Shown piece by piece: positions 1 to 7,387 of a stretch of 64,000 nt of DNA; within the stretch, counting starts at the first letter, position 1, and every line of letters begins with the position of its first letter. The notes beneath the pieces are model-generated. The model made no database searches. It was given only the letters and a program-made list of their open reading frames with translations, and was not told the origin of the DNA. The stretch is from DATBSK01 sp964532485 (GTDB lineage Bacteria > Actinomycetota > Acidimicrobiia > IMCC26256 > PALSA-555): assembly GCA_964532485.1 (NCBI GenBank), contig CAZHKE010000005.1:1-64000 (forward strand). The letters are read 5' to 3'. A program made the position numbers and the translations under genes.

Positions 1-488
1 GCGGCGCTGAGCATCGGCACCGGGTGCTCGGTGCACGCGCGGATGGCCGGATCGCCCGGCAGGGGCCCCGGATCGGAGCCGCGCAGCATCCCGGTCAGGT
101 CCTCGAGGGCACTCGCGAACCGGTCGGTCAAGCCATCCATCGTAAGACCCATGACCGCGAAGTCCGACGGCAGGGCCCCGGAGGCGACTCCGAGCCCGAC
201 CCGGTTCGGGAACCGTTGCGCGAGCCAGGCGACCTCCTCGGCGACGAGCGCGGTGGGACGCAGCGGCAACAGCAACGGGCAGGCCGCGGCCCACCCGCGA
301 TCCATCGCGTCGAGGCACCACCCCGCGAGCTGCAGCGGGTTCGGGAGGTAGCCGGCGAACCCATCGTGGTGCTCGCTCGTCATCACGCCGTCGAAGCCGT
401 GGTGCGCCCCGAGTGCGGCCTGCACGACGAGCTCGTCGACCGTGGCCGCTGGCGCGAGGTCGGCGTGCGGGTAGAGCCGGAGCGACAC
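1..488 (-). CDS. LLM-class flavin-dependent oxidoreductase, N-terminal part (cut by window edge)
   Basis: Reading the minus strand from a GTG at 488 gives an open frame to the window edge (about 162 codons, C-terminus missing). The protein begins MSLRLYPHADL and contains SEHH at about residue 40, then GYLPNPLQ and a stretch reading FPNRVGLGVASG. These are typical of the luciferase-like (bacterial luciferase/F420) TIM-barrel family, where the segment around the SEHH binds flavin. A TAG stop lies upstream in frame, and the GTG is the only sensible start. No Shine-Dalgarno sequence is obvious. Substrate cannot be told. It is divergent from the glutathione peroxidase gene at 660. Confidence 0.85.
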   Translation of the reverse strand, partial: MSLRLYPHADLAPAATVDELVVQAALGAHHGFDGVMTSEHHDGFAGYLPNPLQLAGWCLDAMDRGWAAACPLLLPLRPTALVAEEVAWLAQRFPNRVGLGVASGALPSDFAVMGLTMDGLTDRFASALEDLTGMLRGSDPGPLPGDPAIRACTEHPVPMLSA

Positions 489-598
489 CGAGCCCGCCGC
501 GAAGGCACGGGCCGAGCCGGTCCGGTCAGCTGCTCGATCGCTCGCGATCGGCGGAGCCTACGGCGAGCGCACCGGCGCGGGCGCGATCTCGTTTGGCA

Positions 599-604
599 TA
601 GCGT
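599..604 (+). promoter_or_regulatory. Candidate -10 (TAGCGT) for glutathione peroxidase gene
   Basis: TAGCGT lies 55 nt before the ATG at 660, leaving a leader that carries a Shine-Dalgarno sequence (GGAAGGA). This gene is therefore not leaderless. The gap 489-659 otherwise holds only a CGATCG-CTCG-CGATCG motif at 535-550. Confidence 0.35.
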
Positions 605-659
605 GCAGTGTGGTCATCGTCGAGCAGCGTGATCACCGCTGAGCGGAAGGAACGAACTC

Positions 660-1145
660 ATGTCGATCTACGACACCCCCATCGCCGGCCTCGACGGCCA
701 GCCCGACATGCTCGGCGCGCAGCGCGGCAAGGTGGCGCTGGTCGTCAATGTGGCGTCGAAGTGCGGGCTGACGCCGCAGTACGAAGGCCTCGAGCGCATC
801 CACGAGCGCTACGCCGACAAGAGCTTCACCGTGCTCGGCTTCCCGTGCAACCAGTTCCTGGAGCAGGAGCCGGGCACGCCGGAGGAGATCGCGACCTTCT
901 GCTCGACGACCTACGGCGTCACGTTCCCGCTCTCGGAGAAGATCGACGTCAACGGCCCGCACCGGCACGACGTGTACAGCGAGCTGACCCCGACTGCCGA
1001 TGCCGAGGGCCACAGCGGCGACGTCCGATGGAACTTCGAGAAGTTCCTCGTGGGCGACGACGGGGAGGTCATCGCGCGGTTCGCACCCCAGGTCGAGCCC
1101 GAAGCGCCCGAGATCGTCGAGGCCATCGAGGGAGCGCTGAAGTAG
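660..1145 (+). CDS. Glutathione peroxidase-family thiol peroxidase
   Basis: The 161-residue protein has the full-length single thioredoxin-fold layout of the GPx/BsaA family. The peroxidatic cysteine is C35 in NVASKCGLTPQY. The second conserved block FPCNQF (residues 61-66, Q65) and the C-terminal WNFEKFLV tryptophan/asparagine motif complete the catalytic tetrad. It would reduce hydrogen or organic peroxides in the cytosol. In actinobacteria such enzymes usually draw electrons from thioredoxin or mycothiol rather than glutathione (family knowledge). A strong Shine-Dalgarno GGAAGGA precedes the ATG. The gene ends 1 nt before the convergent histidine kinase gene. Confidence 0.93.
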   Translation: MSIYDTPIAGLDGQPDMLGAQRGKVALVVNVASKCGLTPQYEGLERIHERYADKSFTVLGFPCNQFLEQEPGTPEEIATFCSTTYGVTFPLSEKIDVNGPHRHDVYSELTPTADAEGHSGDVRWNFEKFLVGDDGEVIARFAPQVEPEAPEIVEAIEGALK

Positions 1146-1146
1146 G

Positions 1147-2556
1147 TCAGGTCGACGCGCCCACGGGCACGTCGACCGCGGGGATCTCCACGGTGAAGGT
1201 CGCGCCCGAACCGGTCGCGCTGTCGACACGCACCGTGCCGCCGTGCGCGGCGACGACCGCAGCGACGATCGACAGGCCGAGTCCCGCACCGCCGCTCTCG
1301 CGGGATCGCGACCGGTCGGTCCGATAGAAGCGCTCGAAGATGCGACGCTGGTCTGAGGCCGCGATGCCGGGGCCCTCGTCGGCGACGACGATGCGAACGG
1401 TCTCCCCCGTGCGTCGCACCGTCACGGTGACAGGCGTGCCTGCCGGCGTGTGCATGCGCGCGTTGTTGAGGAGGTTCGCCAGCAGCTGGCGGAGGCGCCC
1501 CTCGTCGCCACTCACGAGCACCGGTGCGGAGCCGTCGACGTCCAGCACCACCGGTCGCTCCGGCTCGATCGCCTGCAAGTCCTGTGTCGCGTCCGCAGCG
1601 AGGGCCCGCACGTCGACCGTCTCCCGCTCGAGCGGGCGGTGCTCGTCGAGACGGGCGAGGAGCAGCAGGTCCTCCACGAGCCCGCCCATGCGCTCGCTCT
1701 CCTGCTCGATGCGCGTCATCGCACGATCGAGGTTGGCTCGATCTTCGAGACCGCCGCTGCGGTAGAGCTCGGCGTAGCCGCGGATCGCGGTCACCGGCGT
1801 CCGCAGCTCGTGCGACGCGTCCGCCACGAACTGCTCCAGCCGGGCCTGGGCGGCGACGCGCTCGTCGAACGCGGCTTCCAGCTGGCCGAGCATGTCGTCG
1901 AGCGCGCCCGCGAGCCGGCCGAGCTCGGTGCCATCGTCGTCCTGGTCGACCCGCCGCGAGAGGTCGCCCGCTGCGATCGCGCTCGCCGTGTCGATCATGC
2001 GATCGACGGGGCGCAACCCGCGGCGGATCACGAGCCACGAGACGATCGCACCCACGACGAGCACACCGAGGCCCGCGAAGACGAACGTCCGCGTCAACGA
2101 CGAGATCGCGTCGTCGAGGTCGGTGAGCGGCTCCGCGAGCACCTTCGTGACGCCGTTCGGCAGGTCGGCGATCAGCACCCGGTACTCGAGGTCGCCCGAC
2201 GTCGCGGCCAGGGTGATCGGTTCGCCCTCGAGATCCGCGAACGCGGAGCTCGTCGGTGACGGGATCGCGGGGGCCGGCTCGGGGTCGCTCGCGAAGCCCG
2301 CGGGCCGCTCGTCGAGGAGAACCCCCGTCGGCGAGTACAGGTACTCGCCCACGTCGCGGTAGTGATCGTCGGACGCACTGCCCGATGGGTTCGCGTCCCG
2401 AGGTCCAGGTGGGCGCTCGGCGATCGACTGCAAGCGGTCGTCGATCTGGTCGATCATCGACGCGCGCGTCGAGCGGATCGTGACCAACCCGAGGATCGTC
2501 GTCAGCACGACGAGCAGCGCGACGACGGCGAGCGTCAGCCGCGCCTTGATCGTCAC
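1147..2556 (-). CDS. Two-component sensor histidine kinase
   Basis: The 469-residue protein has a first membrane span at about 7-28, an extracytoplasmic sensor region of about 125 residues, a second span at about 157-176, HAMP, HisKA and HATPase domains. The phospho-accepting H249 is in DASHELRTP. The N box reads LLNNARMHTP, the G1 box DEGPGIA and the G2 box GAGLGLSI, so the kinase looks intact. The GTG start overlaps the stop of the response-regulator gene by 4 nt (GTGA), so the two are translated together. The order regulator-then-kinase and the domain plan resemble mycobacterial TrcRS/PrrAB-type pairs. The signal sensed is unknown. Confidence 0.93.
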   Translation of the reverse strand: MTIKARLTLAVVALLVVLTTILGLVTIRSTRASMIDQIDDRLQSIAERPPGPRDANPSGSASDDHYRDVGEYLYSPTGVLLDERPAGFASDPEPAPAIPSPTSSAFADLEGEPITLAATSGDLEYRVLIADLPNGVTKVLAEPLTDLDDAISSLTRTFVFAGLGVLVVGAIVSWLVIRRGLRPVDRMIDTASAIAAGDLSRRVDQDDDGTELGRLAGALDDMLGQLEAAFDERVAAQARLEQFVADASHELRTPVTAIRGYAELYRSGGLEDRANLDRAMTRIEQESERMGGLVEDLLLLARLDEHRPLERETVDVRALAADATQDLQAIEPERPVVLDVDGSAPVLVSGDEGRLRQLLANLLNNARMHTPAGTPVTVTVRRTGETVRIVVADEGPGIAASDQRRIFERFYRTDRSRSRESGGAGLGLSIVAAVVAAHGGTVRVDSATGSGATFTVEIPAVDVPVGAST

Positions 2557-3278
2557 GACGCTTCGGGCTCGCGGATCGTGTAGCCGAAGCCGCGGACCGT
2601 CTTGATGAGGCGCGGCTCACGGTTGTCGACCTTCTTGCGGAGATAGCTGATGTAGGTCTCGACGACGGAGCCGTCACCGCCGAAGTCGTACTGCCACACG
2701 TGGTCGAGGATCTGGGTCTTCGAGAGCACGCGGCCCGGGTTCAGGAGCAGGTACCGCAGGAGCCGGAACTCGGTCGGCGAGAGCTCGACGTCGTCGCCAC
2801 CGCGGGTCACCCGGTGGGACGCGGTGTCCATCGCCAGATCGGCGCACGTGAGCAGATCGTCGGTCTGCTCGGTGCGCGCGGTGCGGCGAAGGATCGCCTG
2901 GATGCGGAAGTTCAGCTCCTCGAGGGAGAACGGCTTGGTCACGTAGTCGTCGCCACCGCGGGTGAACCCGCTGCGGAGGTCGGCGGGGTCGTCGCGCGCG
3001 GTCAGGAAGATCACCGGGACGTTCGAACCGTCGCGGCGCAGCCGCTGACACACCTCGAACCCGTCGAGGTCGGGCAGGTTGACGTCGAGGAGGATCAGCT
3101 CCGGCAGGACGTCGGCCGCGAGCTTGAGGGCGTCGAAGCCGCTGCGTGCGAGGTGAACGTCGTAGCCCGCGAACCGCAGGGCATCACCCAGGAGGTCGAG
3201 CAGGGAGTCCTCGTCGTCGACGACGAGGAGGCGGGCGCCCGTGAGGGGCTCGTGGACGGGTTCCGTGAGTGTGCTCAT
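2553..3278 (-). CDS. OmpR/PhoB-family response regulator
   Basis: With the ATG at 3278 the protein has 241 residues. It carries a receiver domain with acidic pocket D21/D22, phosphorylation site D65 (LILLDVNLPD) and K115 (YVTKPF), then a winged-helix DNA-binding domain ending in YISYLRKKVD and TVRGFGYTI. An upstream in-frame ATG at 3296 is disfavoured because TACCGT, 7 nt before 3278, fits the leaderless -10 seen throughout this window. It is the first gene of the operon with the kinase at 1147-2556. Three 11-bp direct repeats at 3298-3330 suggest autoregulation. Confidence 0.94.
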   Translation of the reverse strand: MSTLTEPVHEPLTGARLLVVDDEDSLLDLLGDALRFAGYDVHLARSGFDALKLAADVLPELILLDVNLPDLDGFEVCQRLRRDGSNVPVIFLTARDDPADLRSGFTRGGDDYVTKPFSLEELNFRIQAILRRTARTEQTDDLLTCADLAMDTASHRVTRGGDDVELSPTEFRLLRYLLLNPGRVLSKTQILDHVWQYDFGGDGSVVETYISYLRKKVDNREPRLIKTVRGFGYTIREPEAS

Positions 3279-3285
3279 GGCCGGC

Positions 3286-3291
3286 ACGGTA
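3286..3291 (-). promoter_or_regulatory. Leaderless -10 (TACCGT) for the response regulator
   Basis: The hexamer lies 7 nt before the ATG at 3278 and no Shine-Dalgarno sequence is present, so the transcript should begin at or next to the start codon. Confidence 0.55.
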
Positions 3292-3297
3292 GGCATC

Positions 3298-3330
3298 GAA
3301 CCTGTGAGGAACCTGGGAGCCGACTGGGAG
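3298..3330 (-). promoter_or_regulatory. Three tandem 11-bp direct repeats, likely OmpR-type operator
   Basis: On the plus strand the units read GAACCTGTGAG, GAACCTGGGAG and CCGACTGGGAG, each exactly 11 bp. OmpR/PhoB-family regulators bind head-to-tail to direct repeats spaced by one helical turn. The repeats begin 7 bp upstream of the -10 at 3286-3291 and cover the -35 region of the gene for just such a regulator. Autoregulation is inferred. Confidence 0.6.
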
Positions 3331-3362
3331 GAGGCGGAGGCTCACGATCCGAGCCCGGGTGG

Positions 3363-4559
3363 CTACGAGACGGCGCCGGCGTCCCGCAGCCGGGCGACGT
3401 CGTGACCCAGCCCCAGCTCGGCGAGGATCTCGTCGGTGTGCTGTCCCAGCGCCGGGGCCGCGGCTCCGAGGGCTGCAGGCGCCGCCGAGAACCGCGACGG
3501 GTGGCGCGGCCGCCGCACCCGCCCGACGACGGGGTCGATGCTCTCCTCGAACAAGCCGATCGCCTGCGCGTGCGGGTCGTCGGGGAGATCCTCGGGCGCG
3601 ATCACCACGCCGCAGGGCACCCGCTCGGCCTCGAGGCGAGCCATCGCCTCCTCGGTGCTCAGCCTCGCCGCGGCCTCGTAGCACCGTTCCATGATCACCT
3701 GCATGAGCTCGCGGTTGCGTGCCCGCTCCACGATCGTCGCGACCCTCGGGTCGTCGTAGCCGTCGACACCGAAGCCCTTGCACATGCCGGCGAAGTCGGC
3801 GTCGGACGTCGGGGTGACCACGCCGTATCCATCGGTGAACCGGAACGGCTTGAAGTTCGACGAGAAGCTGGACTTCATCGTGCGGTCCGAGTCGAGCAGC
3901 ACCTCGTTGCCCGCAGCGTCCGCCCAGAGGAAAGACACCACCGAGTCGAGCATCGAGAGCTGCACGTGCTGCCCACCAGCGCCGCGCTCTCGTGCGAAGA
4001 GTGCGGCTGTGATCGCCTGAGCGGCGAACATCGCCGTCACCTTGTCGGCGGCGGTCTGGTTCAGGAATCGCGGCTCGCCGGTCTCGGGATCAGCCTGGTT
4101 GGCGCCGAAGCCGCCGTACGCCTGGATCACGGTGTCGTAGGCGCTCTTGTGCGCGTACGGACCGTCGGGTCCGAAGCCGGTGAGCGACGCGTAGACGAGA
4201 TCAGAGCTCTCGGCCGAGAGCGCGTCGTACCCGAGGCCGGCGCGCTCGAGCGCGCCGGGGCGGAAGTTCTCGATGAACACGTCGGCGTCCTTCGCGAGGC
4301 GAAGGACCACGTCGCGTCCGTCCGGCATCGAGATGTCGATCGCGATCGAACGCTTGCCGCGATTGCACATCGTGTAGAGCGCGCTCGTGCCGTTGACCGA
4401 AGCGCCCACGTACCGGGCGATGTCGCCGAAGCCAGGTCGCTCGACCTTCACGACGTCGGCACCCTGGTCTGCGAGCAGTGCGGCCGCGTAGGGGCCGGTG
4501 AGCGCGATCGAGCAGTCGATCACCCGGATGCCGCGCAGGGGCCCGTCTCGTTCCGCCAT
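3363..4559 (-). CDS. Class III (CaiB/BaiF) CoA-transferase
   Basis: The 398-residue protein starts MAERDGPLRGIRVID. It has the family's N-terminal Rossmann region (LLADQGADVVKVERPGFGD) and the region GGQHVQLSMLD, which supplies the catalytic aspartate. RGKRSIAIDI and GYGVV-type motifs are also typical. Members move CoA between carboxylic acids, or racemise 2-methylacyl-CoAs in the Amacr/Mcr branch. The substrate is not evident. TAGCGT 8 nt before the ATG marks a leaderless promoter back to back with that of the cupin gene. An open frame continues upstream of the ATG but has no family similarity. Confidence 0.9.
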   Translation of the reverse strand: MAERDGPLRGIRVIDCSIALTGPYAAALLADQGADVVKVERPGFGDIARYVGASVNGTSALYTMCNRGKRSIAIDISMPDGRDVVLRLAKDADVFIENFRPGALERAGLGYDALSAESSDLVYASLTGFGPDGPYAHKSAYDTVIQAYGGFGANQADPETGEPRFLNQTAADKVTAMFAAQAITAALFARERGAGGQHVQLSMLDSVVSFLWADAAGNEVLLDSDRTMKSSFSSNFKPFRFTDGYGVVTPTSDADFAGMCKGFGVDGYDDPRVATIVERARNRELMQVIMERCYEAAARLSTEEAMARLEAERVPCGVVIAPEDLPDDPHAQAIGLFEESIDPVVGRVRRPRHPSRFSAAPAALGAAAPALGQHTDEILAELGLGHDVARLRDAGAVS

Positions 4560-4567
4560 CGCCTCGC

Positions 4568-4573
4568 ACGCTA
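4568..4573 (-). promoter_or_regulatory. Leaderless -10 (TAGCGT) for the CoA-transferase
   Basis: It lies 8 nt before the ATG at 4559. Together with the plus-strand -10 at 4583-4588 it forms a very compact divergent promoter: only 36 bp separate the two start codons. Confidence 0.55.
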
Positions 4574-4582
4574 GGCCGCGCG

Positions 4583-4588
4583 TAGCGT
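4583..4588 (+). promoter_or_regulatory. Leaderless -10 (TAGCGT) for the cupin gene
   Basis: It lies 7 nt before the ATG at 4596 with no Shine-Dalgarno sequence. It favours that ATG over the GTG at 4587, which overlaps the hexamer. Confidence 0.55.
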
Positions 4589-4595
4589 GGCGCAC

Positions 4596-5123
4596 ATGAG
4601 TGCAGAGCAGAGAGTCGTCGATCCGCCGTCGGTCCCGAACGTGGCGGGTCGGCAGCCGACCTTCCGCCACCTCGACGATCCCGAGGTCCCTTGGCAGGCG
4701 GTCAAGGCGCAGCGCAACGCGGACGGCAGCGAGGCGCAGGTCCGCGAGAAGTGGTTCGCGTTCTCGCCCGATCCCCAGTACCTGACGGTGTACGCGCAGT
4801 ACGACCCCGGGATGATCGTGCGCCGGCACGGTCACTTCAGCCCGCACATCGTGTTCGTGCTCGAAGGCTCGGTCACCGTCGGCGACCACGACTGTCCTGC
4901 CGGCACGCACATCGAGCTGCCGTTCGGTGCCGCGTTCGGACCGATCGTCGCCGGTCCCGAGGGCGCCACCATGTTCGAGGTGATGATGGGCGATCCCCGG
5001 AGCTGGGGCGACGACCCCGACGCCTTCCGCGCCGCGCTCGACGCCCACGGTGCCGAGCCGCTGCCCGACCCGCCGCTCGAGCTCCCCGAGTGGCTGCGCG
5101 ACCTGCGGACGCATTGGACGTGA
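4596..5123 (+). CDS. Cupin-domain protein
   Basis: The 175-residue protein has a single cupin barrel. The first metal motif is visible as RRHGHFSPHIVFVLEG and the second as PAGTHIELPFGAAFGPIVAG, followed by FEVMMGDPRSW. It resembles ChrR-like or sugar-binding cupins of unassigned substrate. A role as a small-molecule dioxygenase, isomerase or ligand-binding protein cannot be settled from sequence. It is followed 17 nt later by a 2-hydroxyacid dehydrogenase gene in the same direction, and the two probably share a transcript. Confidence 0.82.
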   Translation: MSAEQRVVDPPSVPNVAGRQPTFRHLDDPEVPWQAVKAQRNADGSEAQVREKWFAFSPDPQYLTVYAQYDPGMIVRRHGHFSPHIVFVLEGSVTVGDHDCPAGTHIELPFGAAFGPIVAGPEGATMFEVMMGDPRSWGDDPDAFRAALDAHGAEPLPDPPLELPEWLRDLRTHWT

Positions 5124-5140
5124 AGGCAGCGAGCTGAACC

Positions 5141-6205
5141 ATGGGGGAGAGGCGCTCCTCCGACGCGCGAACCATGGTCGTCTACGTCCCGTTCCCGATG
5201 CTCGTACCGTTCGTCGATCGCGAGCGGCTCGAGCGCATCGCCGGTGACGTGGAGGTCATCACGACACCGTTCGAGGTCGAGCACGACCTGCGGATCGCAC
5301 GCGAGCAGGACCCGTTCGCGGAGGAGCTTCGAACGCGTGCTCCCGCGCTGAGTGACGAGCAGCGCGGCGCATTCGCGCGAGCCCACGTCGTGTTCACACT
5401 CGACGTGCCGATGGACCTCCCGCCACTCGCGCCGAACCTGCGGTGGGTGCAGTGCATGGGTTCGGGCGTGGGTCAGTACGTCAGCTCGCGGCTGCCCGAT
5501 GGTGACATCTTGCTGACGAACGGCGCCGGGATCGCGTCGGCGCCGATCGCCGAGTGGGTGCTCGCGCGTGTGCTCCAGATCGTCAAGCGCCTTCCCGAAC
5601 ACGATGCCAGCTCGCGTGAGCACCGGTGGAAGATGGCGCTCGGCGGCCGACTCGAGGGTCGAACGGTCGCGATCGTGGGGCTCGGCGCGATCGGGCGCGA
5701 GGCGGCGCGTCGGTTCCGCGGGTTCGACGTCCACCTGCTCGGTGTCCGGCGCAGCTGGGTGCCGGGTGCCGCCGACGCGGACGTGGATGAGCTCTTCGGC
5801 CCGGACGCGCTCCACGAGGTGCTGCGTCGAGCCGACGTGGTCGTGCTCGCGGCGCCCGGGAGCGACGAGAACGCCGACCTGTTCGACGCCGCCGCGTTCG
5901 CTGCGATGCAGCCCGGCGCGATCTTCGTCAACGTCGCTCGCGGGACACTCGTCGACGAGATGGCGTTAATCGACGCGCTCGGGTCGGGTCGCCTCGCGGC
6001 CGCGGCGATCGACGTGGCTCGGACGGAGCCGCTGCCGGCCGACGATCCGCTGTGGTCAGCACCCAACCTGTACGTGTCACCGCACAGCTCGGCGAGCGCG
6101 GAGCGCTACGGCGAGCGCGCGTTCGACCTGTTCTGCGAGAACCTCGAGCGCTTCGTCGCGGGCGAGCCGCTCCGCAACGTCGTGGACCTGCGCGACGGCT
6201 ACTGA
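5141..6205 (+). CDS. D-isomer-specific 2-hydroxyacid dehydrogenase family protein
   Basis: The protein has 354 residues from the ATG at 5141, or 343 from the ATG at 5174, whose product MVVYVPFP is the more family-like N-terminus. The NAD-binding motif GLGAIG opens a Rossmann domain in the middle of the chain. Catalytic arginine, glutamate and histidine are visible in VARGTLVDE, ARTEPLP and SPHSSA. The family reduces 2-keto acids to D-2-hydroxy acids or the reverse. The substrate is unknown. Its end is 12 nt from the convergent epimerase gene. Confidence 0.9.
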   Translation: MGERRSSDARTMVVYVPFPMLVPFVDRERLERIAGDVEVITTPFEVEHDLRIAREQDPFAEELRTRAPALSDEQRGAFARAHVVFTLDVPMDLPPLAPNLRWVQCMGSGVGQYVSSRLPDGDILLTNGAGIASAPIAEWVLARVLQIVKRLPEHDASSREHRWKMALGGRLEGRTVAIVGLGAIGREAARRFRGFDVHLLGVRRSWVPGAADADVDELFGPDALHEVLRRADVVVLAAPGSDENADLFDAAAFAAMQPGAIFVNVARGTLVDEMALIDALGSGRLAAAAIDVARTEPLPADDPLWSAPNLYVSPHSSASAERYGERAFDLFCENLERFVAGEPLRNVVDLRDGY

Positions 6206-6217
6206 GCCCAGACCGCG

Positions 6218-7345
6218 CTACCCGGTGAAGTCGGTGTTGGTGCGGGGACGCCCGCCGGGCCCGCTGTACGCGAGGCCGTAGCCCGGAGGCGTCGCGAAGG
6301 CCCCCGCTCGCGGCCGCACCGACCGCTTCGCGTCGAGCCAGGCGCCGACGAGGGCGTCCTCGGCGTCGTAGTCGAAGGGGTCGGTGAGCACCATCTCCTC
6401 GGTACCACCGGGTTCCGGCGGGTTCTCGGCGAGCCAGCGCGCCGTGCGTGCGAGCGCCTCACGTGGTGGCACCGAGTCGTGATACCCGAGCACGGTCCGC
6501 ACCCGGGTGAGGTCGAGGACGCGATGGGTCGGCAGGGGCTGCGCGAGCAGGGGCCGGGCCGGCACCGCGAGGTCGTACGGCATCGACACGACATCGAACG
6601 TGTGCCCGAGCGCGGCGGCAACGATCGCCACAACCTGCCGGACGGACAGGACCTCCTCGTCGCCGACGTTGAAGACGAGGCCGGCAGCGGCGTCGGGCTG
6701 CTCGACGGCCAGGAGCAGCGCGTGCGCGAGGTTCTCGGTGTAGCCGTGGTGGTGCAGCGTGAGGCCATCGTCGGCGACGACGATCCGGGCACGCCCGTCG
6801 CGGACGCGTCGGACGATCGACCACTCACGCGGCGCGAGCTGGTACGGCCCGTACACGTACGGGTACCGGAAGTGCGCTGCTCTCGGGTGGTGCTCGAAGA
6901 CCGCGGCCTCGGTACGCACGATCCGGTAGCCCTTCTCGTCCTCGGCGGGTTCGTCGACCGTCGGAGCGTCCTCGGCCACCGGCACGGGGAGACCCGGTGG
7001 GTCGTGCAGCCACGGGTTCATCCAGCCCCGGTATGCGGGTACGCCGCCGACCGACACGAACGCCCCGACTCTCCCCGTGGCCAGGCGCGCGATCGAGCGA
7101 AGACGCCCGTACATCGCGATGAGGACGTCGAACGTCGTGTCCTCGAGGGCGCGCTCGAGATCCGCGTCGTCGTAGGGGTCGTGGTGCAGGTGGTGCACGG
7201 CTGGGGGCGTCTCGGCCCGCTCGTGCCGGCCGCGGTGGAGGATCGTCACGTCGTACCCGCGCGCGACGAGGCCGTTCACGATGGGGATCCCGGTCGGTCC
7301 GGTCCCGCCGATGACCAGCACTCGTGTGCTCACGGTCCGCCCCAT
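6218..7345 (-). CDS. NAD-dependent epimerase/dehydratase family protein (extended SDR-like)
   Basis: The 375-residue protein opens with VLVIGGTGPTGIP, an atypical-SDR nucleotide-binding loop. The mid-part reads HFRYPYVYGPYQLAPREW and HHHGYTENLAHALLLA, as in nucleoside-diphosphate-sugar epimerases. The classical Tyr-x-x-x-Lys pair is not obvious, so catalysis may differ or be absent. GTG codon 5 (7333) is an alternative start. A TACGCT hexamer at 7363-7368 on this strand would leave a short leader. It is divergent from the LLM gene at 7388. Confidence 0.8.
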   Translation of the reverse strand: MGRTVSTRVLVIGGTGPTGIPIVNGLVARGYDVTILHRGRHERAETPPAVHHLHHDPYDDADLERALEDTTFDVLIAMYGRLRSIARLATGRVGAFVSVGGVPAYRGWMNPWLHDPPGLPVPVAEDAPTVDEPAEDEKGYRIVRTEAAVFEHHPRAAHFRYPYVYGPYQLAPREWSIVRRVRDGRARIVVADDGLTLHHHGYTENLAHALLLAVEQPDAAAGLVFNVGDEEVLSVRQVVAIVAAALGHTFDVVSMPYDLAVPARPLLAQPLPTHRVLDLTRVRTVLGYHDSVPPREALARTARWLAENPPEPGGTEEMVLTDPFDYDAEDALVGAWLDAKRSVRPRAGAFATPPGYGLAYSGPGGRPRTNTDFTG

Positions 7346-7373
7346 GCTCGACCTCGTTGGGGAGCGTACGACC

Positions 7374-7379
7374 TACGCT
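7374..7379 (+). promoter_or_regulatory. Leaderless -10 (TACGCT) for the LLM oxidoreductase
   Basis: The hexamer lies 8 nt before the CTG at 7388. It supports that unusual codon as the true start. Confidence 0.5.
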
Positions 7380-7387
7380 GGCGCGCT

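Noticed and set aside
535..550. CGATCG-CTCG-CGATCG as an operator between the LLM and peroxidase genes
   Set aside because: CGATCG is itself palindromic and very frequent in this GC-rich DNA, so the pair has little weight.
911..2677. 588-residue minus-strand ORF across the histidine kinase region
   Set aside because: It is an alternate frame of the kinase and glutathione peroxidase genes, rich in Arg/Ala/Pro with no recognisable domain.
2700..4574. 624-residue plus-strand ORF opposite the response regulator and CoA-transferase
   Set aside because: The opposite strand encodes clear families with all catalytic residues. This frame is the usual high-GC shadow.
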